DNA from: UBA5796 sp040752455 | GTDB taxonomy: Bacteria > Chloroflexota > Anaerolineae > Anaerolineales > Villigracilaceae | Direction: 5' to 3' | NCBI GenBank assembly: GCA_049324115.1 | Contig: JBMOMN010000034.1 | Coordinates: 9,103 to 73,102 of the forward strand | DNA length: 64,000 nucleotides | Shown: piece by piece, positions 7,130-15,082 of the stretch | Numbering within the stretch: the stretch's first letter is position 1 | Layout of the letters: every line of letters starts with the position of its first letter | Position numbers and translations under genes: made by a program | The notes under the pieces: model-generated | The model's input: the letters and a program-made list of their open reading frames with translations, nothing else | Databases searched by the model: none | What the model was told of the DNA's origin: nothing

Positions 7130-8278
7130 TCATCCAAACAATCTCAGCATTCTCCGCCGGTCGGCGGATTTGTTCTCCTTCAAGCGGTGCTGGACGATCT
7201 TGCCAAGCGCCTCCTCGGTCAAGGCGGATTCCCGGACCACGCGCAGGAACTCGTCCCGCGGCAGGGCCAGCAGTTCGACCGGCCCGTCCGGGCCGGCGCG
7301 CACATTGGCAATGGACTTGCCGCCGCGCATCAGCTCGATCTCGCCGAAGAAATCGCCCGCCGAAAGCCGGGCCACCACCACGTCTTCCTTCCTCCTGCCT
7401 TGCAGCACCACGTCCACCTCGCCGCGCATGACCATGTAAAACGTGTCCACGTGCTCGCCCTGGCGGATGATCGTGCGCAGCGGCGGGAAGGAGACGCGCT
7501 CGGCCTGCCGCGAGACCGCCATCATCTGATGGTGCGTGAGCAGCGAAAGCGCCTTCGCCACCGTTTCGTCAATCAACTCGCCGTCCGAGATGATCACGTT
7601 GCGCGAAGTTCGCAGGGTCAGCGACGGGTCGTGCGTCACCATCACGATCGTCCGGCCTTGGGCCACCAGCGTTTCGAAAAGCTCGATAATGTGTTCCGCC
7701 GAGCGCGAATCCAGGTTGCCGGTCGGCTCGTCGGCCACCAGCAGGGGCGCGTCGGTCGCCAAAGCCCGCGCAATCGCGGCGGATTGCTGCTGGCCGGTCG
7801 AGACCGCCAGCGGCAGCTTGTGGGCGAACGGCTCCAGCCCCACCAGCCTGAGCAGTTCCATCGCCCGTTCGGGGCGTTCGTCGAAACCGCTGTGGTTGAC
7901 GTAATCCATCGGCAGCATCACGTTTTCGAGCAGGGTCAACATCGGCAGCAACTGGAAGAACTGGAAGACGATCCCCAGGTTGCGCCCGCGCCAGAGCGAA
8001 CGCTGGCTCTCGGTCATCCGGTAAATGTCGGTCCCGCCGATCACCACCTGCCCCGAGGTCGGGTGGTCAATGCCGGTGATCATGTTCAGCAGGGTGGATT
8101 TGCCGCTGCCCGACTTGCCGACGATCGAAACGAACTGGCCGGGAAAAATATCCAGGTTGACGCGCTTGAGCACGGTGAACTCCCCGGCCGCGTTCTTGAA
8201 GGTCTTGACCACGTCCCGGATCTGGATGATGGGGGACGCGTCGGTAACGGGAGCAGGCCCAACCGTCCGGTTCGTCAT
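7130..8278 (-). CDS. ABC ATPase fused to a C-terminal cyclic-nucleotide-binding domain
   Basis: The 382 residues form two parts. Residues about 15-240 are a LolD/MacB-type ATPase with Walker A GKSGSGKST, Walker B LLVADEP and the switch His in MVTHD. Residues about 255-375 are a cNMP-binding-like domain (IIRQGEHVDTFYMVMRGEVDV, GDFFGEIELM). The ABC signature is unusual: STGQQQS in place of LSGGQQQR, so ATP hydrolysis may depend on pairing with the first ATPase. The ATG at 8278 overlaps the stop of the upstream ATPase (ATGA, 8275-8278), which implies coupled translation. A ligand such as cAMP or c-di-GMP could gate export (inference); the typical Arg of cAMP pockets is not obvious. The frame stays open far upstream, but that part is a shadow of the neighbouring ATPase. 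Confidence 0.88.
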   Translation of the reverse strand: MTNRTVGPAPVTDASPIIQIRDVVKTFKNAAGEFTVLKRVNLDIFPGQFVSIVGKSGSGKSTLLNMITGIDHPTSGQVVIGGTDIYRMTESQRSLWRGRNLGIVFQFFQLLPMLTLLENVMLPMDYVNHSGFDERPERAMELLRLVGLEPFAHKLPLAVSTGQQQSAAIARALATDAPLLVADEPTGNLDSRSAEHIIELFETLVAQGRTIVMVTHDPSLTLRTSRNVIISDGELIDETVAKALSLLTHHQMMAVSRQAERVSFPPLRTIIRQGEHVDTFYMVMRGEVDVVLQGRRKEDVVVARLSAGDFFGEIELMRGGKSIANVRAGPDGPVELLALPRDEFLRVVRESALTEEALGKIVQHRLKENKSADRRRMLRLFG

Positions 8279-9021
8279 CGGGACCTCCGGCCGGCTTCCG
8301 CTATGGCGGGCGTCCCCTGGCTGACGATTTCCCCGTCCACAAGCTGCAGGTGACGCGTAAAACGCGGGATCAGGCTGTTGTCGTGCGTGACCATCACGAT
8401 CGTCTTGCCCTGCTCCGCCACCAGCCGCCGAAAGACATCGAAAATATGGTCGGCAGTGACCGAGTCGAGGCTGCCGGTGGGTTCGTCGACGATCAGGATG
8501 GCCGGGTCGTTGGCCAGGGCGCGCGCAATCGCCACCCGCTGCTGCTGCCCGCCGGAGATGAAGGCCGGGAGCTTGTTGGCGTGTTCTTCGAGTTCCACCA
8601 GTTCGAGCAGTTCCAACGCCCGCCGGCGGGACTGGCGCGGGTGGAAGTTGCCGCACAAATCCATCGGCAGGGCGATGTTCTCGACCAGGGTCAGCATCGG
8701 CAGCAGTTGGAAGGACTGGTAGATCACGCCCATGGTCTGGCCGCGCCACAGGGCCAGGTCGTTTTCGTCGAGGGCGTGAACGTCCACCTCCCGCCCATCC
8801 GCCCGGACGGTGACGCGGCCCGAAGTCAGGTCGTCCACGCCGGAGATCATGTTCAGCAGGGTGGATTTGCCCGCCCCCGATTTGCCGATGATGCCCAGGA
8901 ACTCGCCCGGCTGCACCCGCAGGCTGACGCCCTTGAGCGCGGTGAAATCCCCCGCGGCGGTGGAATAGACCTTGACCACGTCTTGCATTTCGACCAGGGC
9001 TGGTTGGGTTTCTGCGGCCAT
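8275..9021 (-). CDS. ABC exporter ATP-binding protein, LolD/MacB type
   Basis: This is a canonical 248-residue ATPase of the LolD/MacB family: Walker A GKSGAGKST (about 41-49), Q-loop region YQSFQLLPMLT, signature ISGGQQQRVAIARAL, Walker B ILIVDEP with PTGSLDS, and H-loop MVTHD. It is the first gene of a four-gene minus-strand operon: this ATPase, the ATPase-CNB fusion, the FtsX permease and the adaptor lipoprotein. Unlike its neighbour, its signature motif is intact. The pair may act as a heterodimer with one consensus and one degenerate site (inference). Confidence 0.92.
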   Translation of the reverse strand: MAAETQPALVEMQDVVKVYSTAAGDFTALKGVSLRVQPGEFLGIIGKSGAGKSTLLNMISGVDDLTSGRVTVRADGREVDVHALDENDLALWRGQTMGVIYQSFQLLPMLTLVENIALPMDLCGNFHPRQSRRRALELLELVELEEHANKLPAFISGGQQQRVAIARALANDPAILIVDEPTGSLDSVTADHIFDVFRRLVAEQGKTIVMVTHDNSLIPRFTRHLQLVDGEIVSQGTPAIAEAGRRSR

Positions 9022-9154
9022 CGAAATACGATTTTACCGCTATCGCCGGGATTGTGGCAAAATTCTCAATGAACTTTTACAAATCCATTACATCCAGCTT
9101 GCTTCCTTTGGGATTATCCTGTATGCTTGCCGTAAAACACCACAGGACAAACCC

Positions 9155-9520
9155 ATGGCCGAAACCACCTTCCCCTGCCCAGCCTGCGGCGGCCCGGTCG
9201 AGCCGCTGCCGGGCGCCGTCCGTATCGCCTGCCCGTATTGCGGCAGCCAGGCCACCATCCCCGAAGGCCTGCGCCTGAAAGCCGCACCGAAGCCGGAGCC
9301 GAAACCGATCCCGCCGGCGCAAACTTTCCCCCCTGAACCAGATATAGACATATCCGAGGCCCTGCGCAAGGTCCAGCCCGTGGCGGCCAAAGCTGTGAAC
9401 GCCTACTGGCAGTGGACCCTCGTCCGCCGGTTTGCGCCGGGCTGTCTCGCCTTCCTGGCGCTTTCGACCTGCCTGTGCCTGGCGACCATCGTCATTCTTA
9501 TTTCAAACCGAGGCGGTTGA
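9155..9520 (+). CDS. Small zinc-ribbon protein with C-terminal membrane segment
   Basis: The protein has 121 residues. Two CxxC pairs near the N-terminus (CPACGG, CPYCGS) make a zinc ribbon. A Pro/Lys-rich linker (about 50-75) and one C-terminal hydrophobic segment (about 97-117, FAPGCLAFLALSTCLCLATIVIL) follow. The ATG at 9155 has AGGA upstream; longer in-frame extensions lack sites. One base separates its stop from the beta-glucosidase start, so the two are probably co-transcribed. The function is unknown; such proteins are often membrane-tethered metal-binding or regulatory factors. Confidence 0.75.
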   Translation: MAETTFPCPACGGPVEPLPGAVRIACPYCGSQATIPEGLRLKAAPKPEPKPIPPAQTFPPEPDIDISEALRKVQPVAAKAVNAYWQWTLVRRFAPGCLAFLALSTCLCLATIVILISNRGG

Positions 9521-9521
9521 C

Positions 9522-10910
9522 ATGAAACTGACTTTCCCGAAGGATTTCGTTTGGGGTTGCGCCACCAGCGCCTACCAGATCGAAGGAGCCTGGGACGAAG
9601 ACGGCAAGGGCCTCTCGATCTGGGACACCTTCTCGCACACGCCCGGCAAGGTCGCCAACGACGAGAATGGGGACGTCGCCGCCGACCATTACCACCGCTA
9701 CCGGGACGACATCCGCCTGATGGCCGGACTCGGACTCCGGGCCTATCGCTTCTCCACCGCCTGGACCCGCATCCAGCCTGCCGGGGCCGGAGCGGTCAAC
9801 CCCCGGGGGCTGGACTTCTACGACCGCCTGGTGGACGAGCTGCTCAAGCACAAAATCGAGCCTTATGTCTGCCTGTTCCACTGGGACCTGCCCCAGCCGC
9901 TGCAAGACCAGGGCGGCTGGACGGACCGTGACACAGCCTATCACTTCGCCGACTACGCCCGGATCGTCACCGAGCGCCTGGGCGACCGCGTCAGCACCTG
10001 GTTCACCCACAACGAACCCTGGGTGGCGGCCTTCCTGGGCTATTTCCTGGGCGACCACGCCCCCGGCCAGAGGGACCTCGGCGCAGCCTTGAAGGCCCTG
10101 CACCACATTTTGCTCTCGCACGGGCTGGCGGTCGAATCCATGCGGGGCGCGGCCAAACAGCCGCTCAGGATCGGCATCACCCTCAATCTCAACGTCGTCC
10201 ATCCCGCCACCGACTCGAAGAAAGACGCCGAAGCCGCCGACCGGGTGGACCTGTTCATGAACCGGATCGTGCTCGACCCGCTGCTCAAAGGCACTTCCCC
10301 GATGCAGGGATCAGCCATCGGCAAGCTGCTGAGCGGGCGTTTGATCCAGGAGGGCGATCTGGAGAAGATCCGCAACCTCGACATCCTGGGCGTCAACTAC
10401 TACTCGCGGGCGGTGATGAAGCATTCGAGCAAGATCCCGGTCATCAACGTGGAGCAGGTCCATCCAGTGGGGAACGAGTATTCGGGGATGTGGGAGATTT
10501 TCCCGGAGGGGTTGCATGAGTTATTGGTGCGGATTTGGCGTGATTACTTCCAGCCCTCACCCCTGACCCCTCTCCCAAAATCGGGAGAGGGGAACACACG
10601 CCCTGAAATCATGATCACCGAGAACGGCATCCCCGTGCCGGACGGGCTGGACTTCGACGGGCGCGTCCGCGACGAGCGCCGCATCCGCTATCTCAGGGAC
10701 CACATCACCGAGGTGCATCGCGCCATCCAGGACGGCGTGCCGGTGAAGGGCTACTTCCACTGGTCGCTGCTGGACAACTTCGAGTGGGCGCTCGGTTACG
10801 GCCCGCGCTTTGGGCTGGTCTACGTGGACTACAAGTCACTTGAGCGCACGGTCAAGGACAGCGGGCGCTGGTTCGCGGAGGTGATCCGGGATAACGGCTT
10901 CGAGTTTTAG
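9522..10910 (+). CDS. bgl: GH1 beta-glucosidase with a repeat-encoded insertion
   Basis: A 462-residue family 1 glycoside hydrolase that should cleave terminal beta-D-glucosyl (or galactosyl) residues in the cytoplasm, as there is no signal peptide. The N-terminus FPKDFVWGCATSAYQIEGAW is typical. The acid/base Glu is in THNEPWV (E165), the nucleophile Glu in ITENG (E367), and the C-terminus has the usual SLLDNFEWALGYGPRFGLVYVD region. Just before the nucleophile, about 17 extra residues (SPLTPLPKSGEG and flanks) are encoded by a copy of the CTCTCCC/GGGAGAG palindrome. They lie in the loop ahead of the nucleophile strand, so the frame and active site are kept. The start has GAGGCGG upstream. 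Confidence 0.92.
   Translation: MKLTFPKDFVWGCATSAYQIEGAWDEDGKGLSIWDTFSHTPGKVANDENGDVAADHYHRYRDDIRLMAGLGLRAYRFSTAWTRIQPAGAGAVNPRGLDFYDRLVDELLKHKIEPYVCLFHWDLPQPLQDQGGWTDRDTAYHFADYARIVTERLGDRVSTWFTHNEPWVAAFLGYFLGDHAPGQRDLGAALKALHHILLSHGLAVESMRGAAKQPLRIGITLNLNVVHPATDSKKDAEAADRVDLFMNRIVLDPLLKGTSPMQGSAIGKLLSGRLIQEGDLEKIRNLDILGVNYYSRAVMKHSSKIPVINVEQVHPVGNEYSGMWEIFPEGLHELLVRIWRDYFQPSPLTPLPKSGEGNTRPEIMITENGIPVPDGLDFDGRVRDERRIRYLRDHITEVHRAIQDGVPVKGYFHWSLLDNFEWALGYGPRFGLVYVDYKSLERTVKDSGRWFAEVIRDNGFEF
10555..10592. repeat. Palindromic element inside bgl, CTCTCCC/GGGAGAG family, copy 3
   Basis: CCTCACCCC then CTCTCCCAAAATCGGGAGAG. It matches copies 1 and 2 but lies inside the GH1 coding sequence, read in frame. 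Confidence 0.82.
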
Positions 10911-10941
10911 CCGCGGATCTCAGTAAATCAGAAGTTTCAAA

Positions 10942-11041
10942 TGTCATTGCGAGCAAGCGAAGCAATCCCCTGTTTTATCCAATTTTCGACCAAATTTGCT
11001 GTGAGATTGCTTCGGCGAAAGTGCGCCGCCTCGCAATGACA
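10942..11041. repeat. Inverted-repeat element, TGTCATTGCGAG family, copy 1
   Basis: A perfect 12-bp terminal inverted repeat (TGTCATTGCGAG/CTCGCAATGACA) surrounds GAAGCAATC and GATTGCTTC arms; total about 100 bp. It fills the gap between bgl and the next gene. Copy 2 is at 36627-36703. Confidence 0.8.
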
Positions 11042-11065
11042 CTAAATTCGTGGCAAGAGGCCAAC

Positions 11066-13603
11066 ATGCGAAAACTCGTCGTTCTCTCGATCCTGTTCGT
11101 GCTCACTTTCGCGGCCGTCACCCCGGCTGCGGCGGGGAATCCGGTCAATGTCTTTTACGCGGGCGATCCGGGCAGCAGCGTGCGGATCGCGCTGGGACTG
11201 GCCCCAACAGGGACCTTCGCCTTCGTGGACGACCCGTCGCTGGCGGATGTTTTCGTCCTGGCCGGCGTCATCCCGGACCCGGAAACGGTCGCGGCCCAAG
11301 TGGCGCGCGGCGCGGGCCTGGTGCTGATCCTGGGCGAGTCCACCTCCCAGGCGGAGGTGTCGGCATTGCTCGGCATCCCCGTCGAGTTGACGCTTCGCGA
11401 CGACCCCGTCAGCCTGACAGAAATCAAGGACGACGACCCCCTCGTCACCGGGATCATCTGGAACGGCGCGCCGCAGGTCCGCCGGCGCTACGAGGTGGTC
11501 ACGCCGGTATCATCCGTCCAGCCGCTGGTGACGGCTTACGAAGACGGCGAGTGGATATTGTGGCAGGCGCGGCCGGGCCGTTTCGTGGTCAACGCCTTCC
11601 TCGACGGGGACAACCCCCAGATCCAGGAGTGGGCTTATTACAATTACCTGATCTATCACCTGACGATGCGCGCCGGGGGAGGAGCGCCGGTCGGTTTCGC
11701 AGAGTATCCCGGCTCGCCCGTGCCGCACACGTCCGAGCGGGACCTGCTCCTGGCGTTGATGGGGCTGATGATCGCTTCGACCTTTACGGCCTTCTACTTC
11801 GTGCGCCGCTATAGTGCGCGCCACCCCGAGGCGCTGGACCAGATCGTCTCGGACCGGAGCAGGTTCCGGGTCCAGGAAGTGGCGAGCGGATGGGAAAATG
11901 TCGGCTTCCAGCGCCCGTTGAGCGGGTTCCTGGTCGCCCTGACGATCGGCCTGGTGCTCTTCATCCCGCTGATCATCTACCAGAACCTGGTCCTGCCGGT
12001 CTACATCCTGCCCTCGGCCCAGGCGCTGGGCATCTGGGGGCGGGTGACGCAGTTCTTCAACCTGGCCTGGTTCTTCTTCGACATGGGCACGGGCGTGGCC
12101 TTCGTCAAATACCTGTCGGAGTACCGGGTGCGGGACCCGAAGAAGGCCATCCAATATGGACAGGTTTTCGTCTGGTGGCAGGCGCTTTCGGGGGCGGTGC
12201 AGGTGGCCCTGGTGATCGGGCTGGCCAGCACGGTTGCGCCGAAGTCGGCCTATGCGCTCTACGCCTGGAGCGTCATCATCCATGCTTTCATCCAGTTGCC
12301 CGGCTTTTACCAGATCTTCCGCCACGCCCTGGGCGGGTTCCAGCGCCAGGATTACGCCCGCTACCTCGATATGAGCCTGCAAGTGGTCATGCCGATGCTG
12401 GCGCAGCCGGTTTTCGTCAGTATCATGTTCGCCTGGGGACGGGGACACCCGGTCTTCGGCGGGGCGATGGGCGGGCTGCTCGGCCTGGGATTGGCGGCTT
12501 ACGCGGCCGAGTTGTTTACCTTCGTGTTCGGGCTGTGGCTGTACCGGCGGCTGGGTTACAACGCCAGCGTATTGTTCCTGGCCCATTTCGACTGGGAGGT
12601 GGTCAGGAACAGTTTCAAGTTCGGGGTGTTCGAGATGCTCGGCTCGGCGGCCTGGTCGTTCGGGCAAGCGGCGGAGATCGCCATCACCCAGGCGCGGCTG
12701 ATCAATTACGCCGAAATCTGGGGCAACTGGGTCATGGCCCAGAATTTCGTCTTCGCCTTCAACGTGACCCAGACCCTCAACGACGGGGTGATGCCGGCTA
12801 TCTCGGAGGCGATTTCGAGCGGCAAACGGCTCTTGAGCCAGTATTACGCCGCCATGGCCTACAAGTACAATGGGGCGACCAGCGCCTTCATCGGCGCGGT
12901 GCTGCTGGCGGTGGCCCCCAAATTCATCCTCGGCGCATCCGGCCTGGAGTTCCAGCGGGCGGCGGTTTACGTCGTGCCGCTCATCGTCTGGGGCGCGGTC
13001 CAGTTCCCCTCCTGGGTCGGGGACAACATCCAATTGGGCGCCAACAAACCCTATCTCAAGTCGATCCTGGTCTTCTCGGAGCAGGTCATCCGGGTCGTGC
13101 TGGCCTGGGTTTTGCTGGAGCGCTTCCAGGTCACGGCGCTGATCATCGCCTATTTCGTCGGGCTGTTCTCGAAGGGGATCGCGGCCTACGTCATCAACCA
13201 CAAGGTCTGTTTCCCGCAGCGGTTCTTTGCCTGGCAATTGCTGGCCGCGCCTCTGCTGGCCGGCGCGGCCCATTACGGCGTGCTGTGGCTGGTGAACGGA
13301 TTTTTATGGAAGGGGGAGCAGTTGACCAGCGTGCTGATCTTCTTCATCGGGATTTTGCCCAGTTTCCCGCTCTACATGTTCTTCTACGGCTTCTTCGGCG
13401 GCTGGGACGAGGGGACGCTCTCCGAACTGGACCAGGCTGTGGCGCTGACAGGTTTCCTGCGCCGGGCCACCCGCTGGGGCGTCTACCTGCCTTCGAGGCT
13501 GGGGGCGCGGCTCAGTCCCCTGCATGGACGCTTCCCGATCTCGATCCGTGAGGCCGCGATGGCCGAGGCGAGAGAGTTGACGGAGGAGAAGGTGAGGTTG
13601 TAA
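11066..13603 (+). CDS. Large membrane protein: GATase-like N-domain fused to a MOP/flippase-like core
   Basis: The 845 residues begin with a signal peptide (about 1-26) and a soluble ~190-residue domain that resembles a Rossmann/GATase-1-like fold (ADVFVLAGVIPD, GAGLVLILGES, GRFVVNAFLDGD). One membrane segment (about 222-242) leads to a cytoplasmic linker. From about 285 to 805 there are a dozen or more hydrophobic segments in the style of the MATE/MurJ/Wzx oligosaccharide-flippase superfamily. A charged cytoplasmic tail ends the protein. The start at 11066 has AGAGG 5 bases upstream. No glycosyltransferase genes lie next to it, so the substrate (a polysaccharide or lipid-linked sugar) is a guess. 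The fusion is much longer than a typical 450-500-residue flippase. Confidence 0.68.
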   Translation: MRKLVVLSILFVLTFAAVTPAAAGNPVNVFYAGDPGSSVRIALGLAPTGTFAFVDDPSLADVFVLAGVIPDPETVAAQVARGAGLVLILGESTSQAEVSALLGIPVELTLRDDPVSLTEIKDDDPLVTGIIWNGAPQVRRRYEVVTPVSSVQPLVTAYEDGEWILWQARPGRFVVNAFLDGDNPQIQEWAYYNYLIYHLTMRAGGGAPVGFAEYPGSPVPHTSERDLLLALMGLMIASTFTAFYFVRRYSARHPEALDQIVSDRSRFRVQEVASGWENVGFQRPLSGFLVALTIGLVLFIPLIIYQNLVLPVYILPSAQALGIWGRVTQFFNLAWFFFDMGTGVAFVKYLSEYRVRDPKKAIQYGQVFVWWQALSGAVQVALVIGLASTVAPKSAYALYAWSVIIHAFIQLPGFYQIFRHALGGFQRQDYARYLDMSLQVVMPMLAQPVFVSIMFAWGRGHPVFGGAMGGLLGLGLAAYAAELFTFVFGLWLYRRLGYNASVLFLAHFDWEVVRNSFKFGVFEMLGSAAWSFGQAAEIAITQARLINYAEIWGNWVMAQNFVFAFNVTQTLNDGVMPAISEAISSGKRLLSQYYAAMAYKYNGATSAFIGAVLLAVAPKFILGASGLEFQRAAVYVVPLIVWGAVQFPSWVGDNIQLGANKPYLKSILVFSEQVIRVVLAWVLLERFQVTALIIAYFVGLFSKGIAAYVINHKVCFPQRFFAWQLLAAPLLAGAAHYGVLWLVNGFLWKGEQLTSVLIFFIGILPSFPLYMFFYGFFGGWDEGTLSELDQAVALTGFLRRATRWGVYLPSRLGARLSPLHGRFPISIREAAMAEARELTEEKVRL

Positions 13604-13620
13604 TTTTTTAACGCGAATAT

Positions 13621-13677
13621 CGCGAATGGGCGAATGATACAAATGTTTTTAAAATTCGTGTCATTCGCCCATTCGCG
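13621..13677. repeat. Inverted repeat, CGCGAATGGGCGAATGA type
   Basis: A nearly perfect 20-bp inverted pair (CGCGAATGGGCGAATGATAC and GTGTCATTCGCCCATTCGCG) lies between the convergent flippase and F420-enzyme genes. It could form a strong hairpin in either transcript. Confidence 0.72.
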
Positions 13678-13700
13678 TCATTGGCGTTTGGGTTTTTGTT

Positions 13701-14120
13701 CTATTTCAGGGTGAATTTCACGAACAACCGCTGGGCGGCCTGCTCCCGCAAATCTGCCTCGTCCGGCAGGTCGTCTTTCATCTGGATTTGCAAGTACTTG
13801 GCGACATACGGGAACCGGGACAGGTAATCCCTCAGCAGCGCCGCGACCGCCTCCCCGTCCAGCACCGCTTCGCCGCGCGCCGGCAGGTTGCGGCCGCGCA
13901 GGCGCAGGGTCACGTCCGCCCCGCCCTTCAGGTTGCGCCACCAGGTCCGGTTGCGCCGTGAGATGGTCCACAATGCGCCGTCCGCCTCGTAGTACGAGAC
14001 CGGCAGGGTCAGCTTCCGCCCGCTTTTGCGCCCGGTCAGTGTAAGCAGCATGGTGGTCTTGCTGAACAGCCCGTGCAGCGGCGTCCGCAGGAAGAACTTG
14101 ACGAAAACGTTGTAGAGCAT
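13701..14120 (-). CDS. DUF385-family deazaflavin (F420)-dependent nitroreductase-like protein
   Basis: A 139-residue protein of the split beta-barrel family that includes mycobacterial Ddn. The diagnostic stretch is present: TMLLTLTGRKSGRKLTLPVSY, then WWRNLKGGADVTLRLRG. Family members use coenzyme F420 (some bind flavin or other ligands) to reduce quinones or nitro compounds. No F420-biosynthesis gene is in the window. The gene begins immediately after the stop of the radical SAM gene (TAG then ATG, no gap), so the pair is one transcription unit. A shared pathway is likely but unproved. Confidence 0.82.
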   Translation of the reverse strand: MLYNVFVKFFLRTPLHGLFSKTTMLLTLTGRKSGRKLTLPVSYYEADGALWTISRRNRTWWRNLKGGADVTLRLRGRNLPARGEAVLDGEAVAALLRDYLSRFPYVAKYLQIQMKDDLPDEADLREQAAQRLFVKFTLK

Positions 14121-15008
14121 CTAGCCTCCGTACATCTGGTCCGGGCCGAGCAGCGCCGGGAACTCGCCGCGCAGGGCCAGGCGGGCCTCGTAACACAGGT
14201 GACAGGCGTCGGCGTATCCCGCTTCGTGCGGCAGGCCAAACGTCTCGATCAACGCGGCCGGCCCGCCCCTGAGCAGCGTGCCGCAGATCGGGTGGGCTTG
14301 CGGGTCGTACGCGGCGCAAATTTCGGCCAGCGGCTTCTCGAACAGGTTGCCGATCACGATCCCCTGGCAAATGTGGATGTTTCCGAGCGGATCGAGGTGG
14401 ACCCGCCCCGGATCGCGCAGCTCCTCGTGCGGACATTCGTCGAACCCGCGCCAATCCCGTTTCGCAGCGCGCGGGACCAGTTGCCTGGCTGCTCGTCCCC
14501 GGAACATGACCGCCGCCCCGGCCTCGATCTGGCCGCGGCTGACGGTTGCCTCCGTTTCCTCGGGCTGGGCCACGCTGATCGTCCCGACCGGGATGCCGAG
14601 CTGCTTTGCCGCATTGACCGCGTTCTGCGCCTGGTGGAGGGTCGCTTCGCTGTAGTGGAACAGGTCGCAACTGATGGACAGGTCGGCCAGTTTGCCCGCC
14701 AGCGGCTGGAGCCAGGCGCGTGCATCCTCCACCGTCTGCGCCCAATAGCCGTTCGAGACGACGCCCACGCTGAACCCCATGTCGTGAGCCATGTCCACCC
14801 CGCGCAGGAGCAGGGCGTAATACAGGAACGGCTCCCCGCCCTCGAAGTAAATCGACTCGACGCCAGCCTCCCTGGCCTGGCGCAGAATGTCTTCGATCCG
14901 GGCCAGGGTCAGCGTGCCGGTCTGCCAGGGGCTGCCCCAAACGAAACAATGGTCGCACTCGAAGGTGCATTGGTAAGTCAACAGGATGTGCAAGCCGGAG
15001 ATTTGCAT
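14121..15008 (-). CDS. Radical SAM protein with extra C-terminal cysteines
   Basis: The 295-residue protein has the CxxxCxxC iron-sulfur motif at C14, C18 and C21 (CTFECDHC), followed by GGEPFLY, so it should cleave S-adenosylmethionine to a radical. The C-terminal half has further cysteines (ECPHEE, HICQGI, PICGTL, ADACHLC), suggesting a SPASM/twitch-like auxiliary cluster as in peptide-modifying or anaerobic maturase enzymes. No small precursor peptide gene was seen beside it. The start at 15008 has AAGGAG 6 bases upstream; a longer N-terminus to 15077 is not supported. It is coupled to the F420-type enzyme at 13701-14120. The substrate is unknown. Confidence 0.82.
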   Translation of the reverse strand: MQISGLHILLTYQCTFECDHCFVWGSPWQTGTLTLARIEDILRQAREAGVESIYFEGGEPFLYYALLLRGVDMAHDMGFSVGVVSNGYWAQTVEDARAWLQPLAGKLADLSISCDLFHYSEATLHQAQNAVNAAKQLGIPVGTISVAQPEETEATVSRGQIEAGAAVMFRGRAARQLVPRAAKRDWRGFDECPHEELRDPGRVHLDPLGNIHICQGIVIGNLFEKPLAEICAAYDPQAHPICGTLLRGGPAALIETFGLPHEAGYADACHLCYEARLALRGEFPALLGPDQMYGG

Positions 15009-15082
15009 TGACGCTCCTTTTTCTGTACCAGTGTACAACAAATTTCGTATTCCCGCCTGTTGGCCGGAAGGCCCCAAACCCG

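Noticed and set aside
8279..8749. N-terminal extension of the ATPase-CNB protein
   Set aside because: This part is an out-of-frame reading of the upstream ATPase gene; the ATGA overlap at 8275-8278 gives a normal start.
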